Source of the DNA: Candidatus Kapaibacterium sp.
Lineage (GTDB): Bacteria; Bacteroidota; Ignavibacteria; Kapaibacteriales; UBA2268
Length of the DNA: 11,114 nucleotides
Reading direction: 5' to 3'
NCBI GenBank assembly: GCA_938038165.1
Contig: CALHRB010000393.1
Location: 1 to 11,114, forward strand
The position numbers and the translations under genes were made by a program. The first letter of the stretch is position 1; the number at the start of each line of letters is the position of its first letter. The notes under the pieces were generated by a model. It was not told where the DNA came from. It saw only the letters and a program-made list of their open reading frames with translations, and did not search any database. This document shows positions 1 to 6,366 of this stretch, one piece after another.

Positions 1-192
1 ACTCAAATCTATCTTGCAAAATCAAATATTAATTTGCCAAATTCAACTTCTCAAACAGCCGATGGTCTATATTATGAAGCAGGTATTGCATTAAACCGTT
101 TGCTTCTCTTTTTTAGATTCGACTTGGTTGCAAGATTCTCGCAAAGAACTAACCCCAAAATTATGTTTTCTATAAGTGGAGCTCAATGGTGA
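1..192 (+). CDS. C-terminal tail of an outer-membrane beta-barrel protein (5' truncated by window edge)
   Basis: An open frame runs from base 1 to a TGA at 190-192 and encodes the last 63 residues of a protein that begins outside the window. The fragment reads like the final strands of a beta-barrel: alternating polar and hydrophobic residues, a YYEAGIALNRLL segment, then LFFRFDLVARFSQR and a short closing strand ending in SGAQW. The pattern of an aromatic-glycine strand, a conserved 'R-D' strand and a final strand resembles the C-termini of large DUF5686/carboxypeptidase-regulatory-like outer-membrane proteins of Bacteroidota, but the piece is too short to assign a family firmly. It probably belongs to a separate transcription unit from the gene at 351, because 158 bases and a promoter separate them. 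No clear terminator follows it. Confidence 0.55.
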   Translation, partial: TQIYLAKSNINLPNSTSQTADGLYYEAGIALNRLLLFFRFDLVARFSQRTNPKIMFSISGAQW

Positions 193-220
193 TATTTTTC
201 ATATTTCGCCCAGTAAACAA

Positions 221-251
221 TTTGAAATCAGAGCTTTCAAAATCATATAAT
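221..251 (+). promoter_or_regulatory. sigma70-type promoter overlapped by a palindromic operator candidate
   Basis: A -35-like TTGAAA at 222-227 is followed after 18 bases by a perfect TATAAT at 246-251, which fits a housekeeping promoter. It would start transcription near 258 and leave a leader of about 90 bases before the ATG at 351. A perfect inverted repeat, TTTGAAA-N7-TTTCAAA (221-227 and 235-241), covers the -35 element and most of the spacer, which is the expected place for a repressor site. Seven-base arms can arise by chance in AT-rich DNA, so the overlap with the promoter is the main argument. The half-site does not match the FNR, Rex or NsrR consensus as I know them. Confidence 0.5.
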
Positions 252-350
252 GTAAAGAAATTTTAATTCTTTATTCTTTTTAAAATAATTGTTTAAAATC
301 TTCGTTCATCAAATCGGATAAATTAGTCTGAAATATATAAAAGGATTAAA

Positions 351-1586
351 ATGAGTGAACTAATAAATAATTCCATAAAAAGAAAAGAGTTGTTAAAGCA
401 CATGATTTTGGAATTACACAAAGGTACTGCCCCTGATGAAATCCAAAACAGAATTGCTGCATTGATGCAAAAAATTCCTTATGGCGAGGTTGTTCAAGTT
501 GAACAAGAACTAATAAACGAGGGTCTTCCCGAACAGGAAGTTCTAAGACTTTGCGATTTACATACCAAAGCCTTGGAGGGAAATATTGATCTTGAAGGAG
601 CTAAAACAGTTCCTCCCGGTCACCCAGTTGATACTTTTCTGAAGGAAAATCAAGAATTACTGACAGTTGTAGCAGAATTGAATAATATTTATCAAAAAAT
701 TCTTGATGATAATGAGGAGGTTGATCTCGGTAAAGTATTGCTACAAATTAAATCCGATTTCAATAAATTGATGGACGTTGAAAAGCATTACCAAAGAAAA
801 GAAAATCTATTATTTCCTTTTTTGGAGAAATACGGTATAACAGGTCCACCAAAAGTTATGTGGGGAAAACATGATCAAACACGTGAATTGCTTAAAAATG
901 CACTTTCAAGTATGAACATAAAAGGTGAAATCAGTCGAGCCGAGTTGAAGTTAATAGTCGAAATGTTTCTCAAGCCGGCATCTGACTCTGTAAGCGATAT
1001 GACTTTCAAGGAAGAACAAATACTCTTACCCATGTGTATGGATAGGCTCACAGATGTTGAGTGGTATGAAATTTATCTTCAGACAAACGAAATAGGTTAT
1101 TGCCTTTATGACCCGCAAATTGAATGGAAGCCTGTTGATATTTCAGATATGCCCCAATTTGCTCAAAAATCGGACTCGATACAGCTCCCGACGGGCAGTT
1201 TCACTTCCGAAGAACTTGAAGTAATATTGAACACTTTGCCAATTGATTTAACTTTTGTTGACAGAAACGATAAGGTAAGCTATTTTTCACAATCTAAGGA
1301 TAGAATTTTTAACCGGAATAGGGCAATTTTGAGGCGTGATGTCAGAATGTGCCATCCTCCTTCAAGTGTTCACATAGTTAATCAGATCGTTGATGACTTC
1401 AAGTCCGGCAGAGAAAGCCGTGCTTCTTTCTGGATAAATCTTCATGGCAAATTTATTTTAATTGAATACTTTGCTCTGAGAAATAGCAAAGGAGAATATC
1501 TTGGGACCCTTGAAGTCTCGCAGGATCTTACTGATGCAAGACAATTAGAAGGCGAACAAAGACTCTTAAATTACATTAAATCATAA
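351..1586 (+). CDS. DUF438 / hemerythrin-like / PAS domain protein
   Basis: A 411-residue soluble protein with three parts in the order typical of the DUF438 family: an N-terminal helical DUF438 domain (about residues 8-80), a hemerythrin-like (HHE) helical bundle (about 88-240) and a C-terminal PAS domain (about 285-400). Candidate di-iron ligands are H91, H146 with E151 (HYQRKENLLFP), H174 and E221/E222 (KEEQILLP). The PAS part contains a CHPP motif at C334-P337, followed by a region ending near GTLEVSQDLTDARQLEGEQRLL. There is no kinase, DNA-binding or other output domain, so it probably senses or binds O2, NO or iron, or passes a signal to a partner. The start is well supported by AAGGA at 341-345, five bases before the ATG. 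It is the first gene of a three-gene operon and lies 19 bases upstream of the next. The architecture is clear; the biochemical role is not established. Confidence 0.88.
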   Translation: MSELINNSIKRKELLKHMILELHKGTAPDEIQNRIAALMQKIPYGEVVQVEQELINEGLPEQEVLRLCDLHTKALEGNIDLEGAKTVPPGHPVDTFLKENQELLTVVAELNNIYQKILDDNEEVDLGKVLLQIKSDFNKLMDVEKHYQRKENLLFPFLEKYGITGPPKVMWGKHDQTRELLKNALSSMNIKGEISRAELKLIVEMFLKPASDSVSDMTFKEEQILLPMCMDRLTDVEWYEIYLQTNEIGYCLYDPQIEWKPVDISDMPQFAQKSDSIQLPTGSFTSEELEVILNTLPIDLTFVDRNDKVSYFSQSKDRIFNRNRAILRRDVRMCHPPSSVHIVNQIVDDFKSGRESRASFWINLHGKFILIEYFALRNSKGEYLGTLEVSQDLTDARQLEGEQRLLNYIKS

Positions 1587-1605
1587 ATCGAAAGGTTAAA
1601 TACAA

Positions 1606-2103
1606 ATGGCAGACAAAAAGTATATCACACCACATACAACAATTGAAGAATTATTCAGTGACTTCCCGGAAATAAAACACTCATTTTTGAAGTTATTTCC
1701 CGATTTAGAAAATGTAGTAAATCCTGAATTAAAAAGTTTATTATTTAAAAAAACTACGATTGAGCATCTTTGCTTAAAAAACAATGAAAATCTGGCTGAG
1801 ACTATCAATTTGTTAAGATCTTATTTAGGCATGGAGCAAAGCGATTTATTAGATGATTTGCCAGAGTGGTTAAACAAATTAAAGATAAAAAATACCTTGG
1901 ACGCAAGACCAATCATTTTGAGAGGGGGGCACCCTATAGAGGAAGTTATGATGGCTGTTCAAACACTGGATAACGGTGAAGTTTTCAAACTTATCACACC
2001 CTTCCAACCATCACCATTAATTGATATGATTGTTAGTCAGGGCTTTAAAGTATATTGTGAAAAAGAAAACGATACTCTTTTTAACACGTATTTTTGCAGA
2101 TAG
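1606..2103 (+). CDS. DUF1858-DUF2249 two-domain protein
   Basis: A 165-residue cytosolic protein. Residues about 5-76 match the DUF1858 pattern: an ITPHTTIEELFSDFPEI start, then FPDLENVVNPEL and TTIEHLC. This domain is also found at the N-terminus of Fe-S repair or hybrid-cluster-associated proteins. Residues about 97-165 match DUF2249: LDARPIILRGGHPIEEVM, then LDNGEVFKLITPFQPSPL and a closing strand. The second domain lines up by eye with TusA/SirA sulfur carriers, but the catalytic CPxP is replaced by GGHP (G107-P110), so the usual persulfide cysteine is absent; C151 and C164 are the only cysteines in this domain. An AAAGG ribosome site at 1591-1595 precedes the ATG by ten bases. Its place between a hemerythrin-like protein and a cupin suggests a shared role in redox or nitrosative stress; the exact function is unknown. 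Confidence 0.8.
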   Translation: MADKKYITPHTTIEELFSDFPEIKHSFLKLFPDLENVVNPELKSLLFKKTTIEHLCLKNNENLAETINLLRSYLGMEQSDLLDDLPEWLNKLKIKNTLDARPIILRGGHPIEEVMMAVQTLDNGEVFKLITPFQPSPLIDMIVSQGFKVYCEKENDTLFNTYFCR

Positions 2104-2115
2104 AAAGGAAAGAAA

Positions 2116-2469
2116 ATGGAAATTCCACTAAAAACTCTTGGTGATGATCTAACATCAAAAATAATCAATCCGCAGGAATTAATTAACTATCAGGATGGTG
2201 CGGTTGTTAGCAGGACAATCATCAAACGAAAAAAAGGAACTGTTACGATTTTTGCTTTTGACAAAGGCGAAGGATTAAGCGAACATACTGCGCCGTTTGA
2301 TGCAATGGTTCAAATTATTGATGGACAAGCAGAAATAATTATCTCGGGGCAGTCATTTTTCCTCAGCAACGGACAAATGATAATTATGCCTGCTGATATA
2401 CCTCATGCTCTGAAAGCTAATGAAAGATTCAAAATGATTTTGACTATGATCAGAGAGACAGAGGAATAA
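2116..2469 (+). CDS. small single-domain cupin protein
   Basis: A 117-residue protein made almost entirely of one cupin barrel (about residues 30-112). Cupin motif 1 is GEGLSEHTAPFDAMVQIIDG (residues 51-70). It keeps H57, but the second histidine of the usual HxH is A59 and the usual glutamate position is near D62. Motif 2 runs from G86 through P92 to H97 (IMPADIPHALKA). With H57 and H97 kept, a metal site is possible but would be reduced or unusual, so the protein may be a ligand-binding or regulatory cupin rather than a dioxygenase. It starts 12 bases after the preceding stop, with AAAGGA just upstream, so it is co-transcribed with the two genes before it. Its last codons form half of a palindrome that extends into the converging fliO. 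The substrate cannot be told from the sequence. Confidence 0.8.
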   Translation: MEIPLKTLGDDLTSKIINPQELINYQDGAVVSRTIIKRKKGTVTIFAFDKGEGLSEHTAPFDAMVQIIDGQAEIIISGQSFFLSNGQMIIMPADIPHALKANERFKMILTMIRETEE

Positions 2470-2485
2470 ATTAATTCCTCTGTCT
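2456..2485. terminator. palindromic terminator shared by two converging genes
   Basis: AGACAGAGGAAT (2456-2467) and ATTCCTCTGTCT (2474-2485) form a perfect 12-bp stem around a six-base loop. The loop region holds the stop codons of the cupin gene (2467-2469, +) and fliO (2471-2473, -), with one base between them. On the + strand the stem runs into TTTT (2485-2488), giving a reasonable intrinsic terminator. On the - strand no T-run follows, so it may act there only as a 3'-end stabiliser or pause site. Confidence 0.75.
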
Positions 2486-2860
2486 TTTAAAGGCTGATTT
2501 TATAAAGTTTGAAAAAGAAAGGTCGCTTTCATTTTTAGCTAAATTTGTTTGTTCACTAATAGATTTTGATTTATTGCTCAGCAAATCTGAGTTAATGTTT
2601 CTATTAAATTCAGTTGATACATCTGCAATTGCTCTTATGTTTTGATCAGAAGCACCTATTAACAGGGTTTTTGTTCCAACCTTTACAACGTAAAGGGCTG
2701 TTTTTTGCCTTAGCGGAAGTTTAGACAAAATCTTAAGATCTATGTTGGAATTTAAGGATTTATTTTTTAGAATCAATCTTTTGGCTATCAGCATAACGAC
2801 AATCAACCCGCCAGCCATTGCAAACAATGTTAAAAAAGAAGTGATTAAAGTATTATCCAT
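2471..2860 (-). CDS. fliO: flagellar biosynthesis protein FliO
   Basis: A 129-residue membrane protein with one N-terminal transmembrane helix (about residues 5-27) followed by a small basic cytoplasmic domain. The segment ILSKLPLRQKTALYVVKVGTKTLLIGASDQNIRAIADV (in pieces, about residues 44-80) carries the FliO hallmarks: a beta-rich fold with a 'LG.KQ.L.VV.vG...LLiG.s...i..l' pattern. FliO helps assemble the FliP core of the flagellar type III export gate in the inner membrane. The tail after residue 85 is polar and probably disordered. It is the last gene of the fliLMNO operon, starting 12 bases after fliN with AAGGA a few bases upstream. The fliP, fliQ and fliR genes that often follow fliO are not here, because a converging gene begins one base past the stop. 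Confidence 0.85.
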   Translation of the reverse strand: MDNTLITSFLTLFAMAGGLIVVMLIAKRLILKNKSLNSNIDLKILSKLPLRQKTALYVVKVGTKTLLIGASDQNIRAIADVSTEFNRNINSDLLSNKSKSISEQTNLAKNESDLSFSNFIKSAFKRQRN

Positions 2861-2872
2861 CTTTTTCCTTTG

Positions 2873-3280
2873 CTAATTTAATTTTCTTGCAGCACGTAAC
2901 CTGTCTGACGGGTCAATAAGAGTGGTAATTCTAATTCCGAAATGCTTATCAATTACCACCACTTCACCCTCGGCTACTTTTTTTCCATTAATCAGAACAT
3001 CAACTGGCTCACTAACAAGTTTGTCAAATTCAATGACAGAGCCTCTGCCCAATCTCAGAATATCTCTAATAATCATATTTGTTCTGCCGAGTTCGATAGT
3101 AACAGGCATTTGCAAATCATAGAGCAATTCAAGTTTTTGTTCACTATTTTCTGAGTTTTTATCGGCAAAACTCATTTCGGGGAACTCAGGTTCTTTCAAC
3201 TGAACTGCTTTATTATCCTCAGAATCTGAAGCAGAATTATGTGAAACCATAGCATCAATTTCTTCCTGAGACATAGACAT
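2873..3280 (-). CDS. fliN: flagellar motor switch protein FliN
   Basis: A 135-residue protein whose C-terminal half (about residues 55-130) is a SpoA/FliN domain with the diagnostic run LQMPVTIELGRTNM, ILRLGRGSVIEFDKL, PVDVLINGKKVAEGEVVVID and FGIRIT. It forms the bottom of the C-ring and takes part in torque reversal and export-cargo docking. The frame could be extended to 3370, but the start at 3280 is preferred: it has an AGGAGG site six bases upstream, begins one base after the fliM stop, and removes a 30-residue extension that overlaps fliM and has no family match. The N-terminus, MSMSQEEIDAM, resembles the CheY-binding motif of FliM and FliY. A linker of about 40 acidic/polar residues joins the two parts. 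Confidence 0.92.
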   Translation of the reverse strand: MSMSQEEIDAMVSHNSASDSEDNKAVQLKEPEFPEMSFADKNSENSEQKLELLYDLQMPVTIELGRTNMIIRDILRLGRGSVIEFDKLVSEPVDVLINGKKVAEGEVVVIDKHFGIRITTLIDPSDRLRAARKLN

Positions 3281-3281
3281 T

Positions 3282-4313
3282 TTATTCCTCCTGTTTATAA
3301 GTAATATCTTCTTCGATGAGGTCTTCATCGGAAAGTAAACGAGTAACCCTGACGGCTTTTCTTCCATCAACTGAACCAGGACGCCCGGCTAATTTTTTTC
3401 TTCCTGCTATAGAGATTTCAACTTCCTGATTGATCTTCTTTCTTAATTTGATAACATCGCCCACCTTCAGAGTAAGCAGTTCCTGCACCGTTATCCCTGC
3501 TTTTCCAAGTTCTACAACAATTGGTAGAAATGTAGTTGCCATCTGTTGTTTCAAAATAGCTGTATTTTCTTTTATCCTTGCAGGAGATTGACGAATTACG
3601 GAAGTTGTTACCTGTTGTCTGTTTAACCTTGCTAAGACATCCTCAAGTGCAAATGTAGGAAAACATAAATTCATCAGATAGGTATGTATTCCAATATTAA
3701 CATCGAAAGAAACCACAACTACTATTTCGGATGAAGGAGCAACTTGAACAAAGTCTGCTTCCATTTCGAGCCGTTGATATTTAAAGCTGAGTTCGGCAAC
3801 TGAACGCCAAGCATTCCTTAAATCAGAAAGAGCGTGTTCAACAATACCTCTGACAACTGCTTGTTCTATAGGAGTTATTGTTCTTGGTTTCGGCTGTATT
3901 TCGGCACTGCCTCCAAGCAGCCTTTCGACAATTGTAAGAGCAAGTTGTGGACTGATCTCAAGAATGCCGTTTCCGTCTGTCCCGTCTATTTCGAAAACAT
4001 ATAAGCAGCTTGGGTTAGATACTGATAAAATAAACTCCGAGTAAAATAACTGATCTACTGAGGTTACAGAAATTGATACAACTGTCTGCAACTTAGAGAC
4101 CAGATAATACCCAAATACCTCTGCAAAGCTTTCGTGTACTGTTTGTAATGTTCTTACCTGATTTTTGGATATTCTGTTCGGACGTCTGAAATCATAACTC
4201 GAAATATCAGATTTTTTCAATTTTCCACTGATAAAATCATCTACGTCCACCGTTCCAGAAGTCATTTCACTCAGTAGTGAGTCAATCTCGGATTGTGAAA
4301 GAATATCAGCCAT
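3282..4313 (-). CDS. fliM: flagellar motor switch protein FliM
   Basis: A 343-residue protein of normal FliM length. The N-terminal ILSQSEIDSLL (residues 4-14) is the CheY-phosphate binding peptide. YDFRRPNRISKNQ (40-52) begins the CheC-like middle domain, which contains the LLGGS turn (132-136) used to contact FliG. The C-terminal SpoA domain spans about 255-325 (VELGKAGITVQELLTLKVGDVIKL). FliM joins FliG to FliN in the C-ring and receives the chemotaxis signal, so the cell is expected to have a CheY pathway encoded elsewhere. It starts 13 bases after fliL with a GGAAG site close to the ATG. The end of the gene doubles as the fliN ribosome site: its final Gln-Glu-Glu codons supply the AGGAGG. 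Confidence 0.96.
   Translation of the reverse strand: MADILSQSEIDSLLSEMTSGTVDVDDFISGKLKKSDISSYDFRRPNRISKNQVRTLQTVHESFAEVFGYYLVSKLQTVVSISVTSVDQLFYSEFILSVSNPSCLYVFEIDGTDGNGILEISPQLALTIVERLLGGSAEIQPKPRTITPIEQAVVRGIVEHALSDLRNAWRSVAELSFKYQRLEMEADFVQVAPSSEIVVVVSFDVNIGIHTYLMNLCFPTFALEDVLARLNRQQVTTSVIRQSPARIKENTAILKQQMATTFLPIVVELGKAGITVQELLTLKVGDVIKLRKKINQEVEISIAGRKKLAGRPGSVDGRKAVRVTRLLSDEDLIEEDITYKQEE
3287..3292 (-). promoter_or_regulatory. strong Shine-Dalgarno site that fixes the fliN start
   Basis: Read on the - strand this is a perfect AGGAGG, six bases before the ATG at 3280. It lies inside the last codons of fliM (…Gln-Glu-Glu-stop), so translation of the two switch proteins is probably coupled. 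It is the best Shine-Dalgarno match I noticed in the window and the main reason for choosing the short fliN start. Confidence 0.85.
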
Positions 4314-4326
4314 TACTTCCCATTTT

Positions 4327-4968
4327 CTATTGTATTATAAATTCTTGTAGTATTACTTCTTTAATAAATAGCTTTTTCTCTTTGAAAAATGGTTTGAGAT
4401 TTGCCATAACATATTCGGGAATTGAATCCCTTTTAACCTGCAATTCTTCAACCGACATAGAGCCGAGCACACTGTTTATGATTCCTCGAACTCTTGACGA
4501 CAAGGTCGGCGGCAGAGCGGAACTTCCCTCTTCTTTTTTTCCGCCAGGATAGAGTTCTTTCAAACTTTCTTCGTCCTTTGGAAAGAAAATTATTCCGAAA
4601 TCAGCAACAACAAACTGCGTTGATTGTCTGGGATTAGTCGTTATTCTTCCTGTTTGGAAAAATTCAGATAATTTTTCATTAGCTTTGAAGATCTCAATTT
4701 CTTCTTTAATTGGACTGTTTGACTGCTCGCTTTTGGATTCCCCTTCTATTGGACTCTGTCCTGCAGTTGCCTCGGACGTTAAACTACCCACGATATAGGG
4801 AAGAAATAGGAATCTGACGGCAAGGATAAGAATCAACAAGACACCCGCAATAATGCCAAGAACAAAAGGCAGTTTTAAACCTCCCGCTTTTTTTTCTTTC
4901 TCTTCGGATTCCGGTTTGACGGGTTCCTGCCCGTCTTTTTCCTCTTTTTTTTCCTTGTCTTTTGCCAT
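4327..4968 (-). CDS. fliL: flagellar basal body-associated protein FliL
   Basis: A 213-residue bitopic membrane protein. A highly charged Lys/Glu-rich cytoplasmic head (residues 1-30) precedes one transmembrane helix (about 33-57), an acidic linker and a periplasmic FliL domain (about 95-213) that includes VADFGIIFFPKDEE, SSRVRGIINSVLGSMSVEELQVKRDSI and a C-terminal VILQEFIIQ. The final 'ILFTDFVVQ'-like tail is characteristic of FliL. FliL rings surround the MotAB stator and support torque under load. The order fliL-fliM-fliN-fliO is the classical one. The start is supported by AGGAAG about eight bases upstream; another ATG five bases further upstream is out of frame. The head is longer and more charged than in enterobacterial FliL, which is common outside Proteobacteria. 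Confidence 0.9.
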   Translation of the reverse strand: MAKDKEKKEEKDGQEPVKPESEEKEKKAGGLKLPFVLGIIAGVLLILILAVRFLFLPYIVGSLTSEATAGQSPIEGESKSEQSNSPIKEEIEIFKANEKLSEFFQTGRITTNPRQSTQFVVADFGIIFFPKDEESLKELYPGGKKEEGSSALPPTLSSRVRGIINSVLGSMSVEELQVKRDSIPEYVMANLKPFFKEKKLFIKEVILQEFIIQ

Positions 4969-5233
4969 TTCATTCTTCCTATTTTGTTACAAGTTTACAA
5001 TTTTATAATCGTCAACTGTTAAATAAAATTAAGTATTATGCTTATCAAATTATTAATTTCTAAAAAATTGTGCCAGATTAAAAAATCTGTTTACCTAATT
5101 GTTCCTTAAAGATAGAAATGCCAAATATTTCATTGATTTGCAATCAATTTTGAATAATAAATAATACCTTTCTACTTTTTGAATTTCCTATTAAAGTATC
5201 AAAATATCAGCATCAATCTAATATTGGTTAATA
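4969..5233 (-). promoter_or_regulatory. 265-base intergenic leader of the fliLMNO operon with small dyads
   Basis: No gene is visible. The stretch lies between the end of mltG and the start of fliL, both on the - strand, so it should hold the mltG 3' end and the flagellar promoter. Three small inverted repeats occur: TAATATT-N4-AATATTA at 5219-5236, across the mltG stop; ATTGATT-TGC-AATCAAT at 5132-5148; and CAGATT-AAAA-AATCTG at 5074-5089, which on the - strand is followed after seven bases by a T6 run. None has the GC-rich stem of a strong terminator. I found no convincing sigma28 or sigma54 flagellar promoter. Confidence 0.4.
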
Positions 5234-6274
5234 TTATTCAGCTTCTCTTTTAATTCGATTTTTTTTAAATTGATGTTTAAACTTAAGGTGCTGATTGAAA
5301 TTTGTTGAAAACTGATGAGTCCCACTGTTGTCTCCTGCTGCAACAAAGAACAAAAAATTATGTTTTTCAGGATTCAGAGCTGCAGAAATCGAACTCTTAC
5401 TTGGTGAATTGATTGGTCCGGGTGGTAATCCCTTGTAAATATATGTGTTATATGGGCTGTTGTATTCAAGATCGGAAAACGTCAGTCTTTTTCTTTTGCC
5501 GATTGCATATTGAACAGTAGGATCGGATTCCATATTCCAGTTCAATCTTAATCTGTTGTGATAAACACCGCTAACGCGTGGTCGTTCATATGGCACTCTT
5601 GTTTCGGCTTCAATGATTGAAGCAAGAGTTAGGATCTGATGTTTAGTAAATTTTGAATTCCTTGCTTTTTCAGCAAAATTTGCCTGCCAAACCCTGTTAT
5701 GCTCTTGTATTAATCTATTAATAACATTGATCGGTTTTTCCTCCCAAAAAAATTCATATGTTTCGGGCATCAAATATCCTTCAAGAGAATTAGAGGGTAT
5801 TTGATATAATTTTATCAGACTGTCGCTATAGCATAAACGAATGAATTCAAGTGAATCAAGATTTAAATTCCTTTTTGAAATTGATGCGAAATCAGTCAAT
5901 TGTATCCCCTCAGGATAAACTACCCTAACAATTGATAATTGTTTTCCTGAAAAAATTGCTCTTAAAATGTCGAGGTTTGTATTATTGGGTGTAAAACGAT
6001 ATTTTCCATACTGTACTTTTGAACTTGTTAACTCCATATAAAACTTAGTCAAAGGGATGAAAAGCCAGTCTGGTTCGAACATTCCATATCTGTTGAAAGT
6101 TCGGACTATCAGGCTTATGCTCGAGTTTTTTTCGATTTTTACAAATATTTCTTTTTCGCCTGGCACATTTTTGAACAATGTTTTATAAAAAACGAATGCA
6201 AAACCAGATATTAATAATACAATCAGAACTGATAATTTCAGCCATAACCAATTTTTTTTTCTTTTTCTGCGCAT
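5234..6274 (-). CDS. mltG: endolytic murein transglycosylase MltG
   Basis: A 346-residue inner-membrane protein. A basic N-terminus (MRRKRKKNW) leads into one transmembrane helix (about residues 11-31). A periplasmic LysM-like region follows (about 40-115), then the YceG catalytic domain. Family marks include VVYPEGIQLTDFA, LEGYLMPETYEF, LASIIEAET with catalytic Glu222, VYHNRLRLNWNMESDPTVQYA, YNTYIYKGLPPGPINSP and the closing HNFLFFVAAGDNSGTHQFS. MltG cleaves nascent glycan strands to set their length and end peptidoglycan polymerisation. All expected motifs are intact and the length is normal. It stands alone, divergent from osmC (92 bases) and 265 bases upstream of fliL. There is little Shine-Dalgarno character before the ATG, so the start rests on the basic/TM N-terminus. 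Confidence 0.95.
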   Translation of the reverse strand: MRRKRKKNWLWLKLSVLIVLLISGFAFVFYKTLFKNVPGEKEIFVKIEKNSSISLIVRTFNRYGMFEPDWLFIPLTKFYMELTSSKVQYGKYRFTPNNTNLDILRAIFSGKQLSIVRVVYPEGIQLTDFASISKRNLNLDSLEFIRLCYSDSLIKLYQIPSNSLEGYLMPETYEFFWEEKPINVINRLIQEHNRVWQANFAEKARNSKFTKHQILTLASIIEAETRVPYERPRVSGVYHNRLRLNWNMESDPTVQYAIGKRKRLTFSDLEYNSPYNTYIYKGLPPGPINSPSKSSISAALNPEKHNFLFFVAAGDNSGTHQFSTNFNQHLKFKHQFKKNRIKREAE

Positions 6275-6366
6275 TTACAATATTTATATGAACAAATAGT
6301 TATATATTTGAATTTAATAATTAAATTAAAAAAAATTATAATATAATAAATATTGGAGATATAATT

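Noticed and set aside
284..304. Direct repeat of TTTAAAAT 13 bases apart upstream of the DUF438 gene
   Set aside because: It has only two copies made of A and T in low-complexity DNA, so chance is the simplest explanation.
1596..1808. Antisense frame opposite the DUF1858-DUF2249 gene
   Set aside because: It has low-complexity hydrophobic/Asn-Ser content, no family resemblance and lies fully opposite a convincing gene.
3281..3370. Longer FliN start at 3370
   Set aside because: The extra 30 residues overlap fliM and match nothing in FliN. The start at 3280 has a perfect AGGAGG six bases upstream and sits one base after the fliM stop.
5060..5077. TGGCAC on the - strand, resembling the -24 element of a sigma54 flagellar promoter
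   Set aside because: The -12 GC that should follow at fixed spacing is absent (TA instead), so it is not a usable sigma54 promoter.
5133..5147. TTGAT-N5-ATCAA, similar to an FNR/CRP-type box
   Set aside because: FNR-family sites have four central bases; here there are five, which puts the half-sites out of register.
6308..6342. TTGAAT and TATAAT as a promoter for osmC
   Set aside because: The 23-base spacer is too long for sigma70, and the region is so AT-rich that TATAAT is expected by chance.
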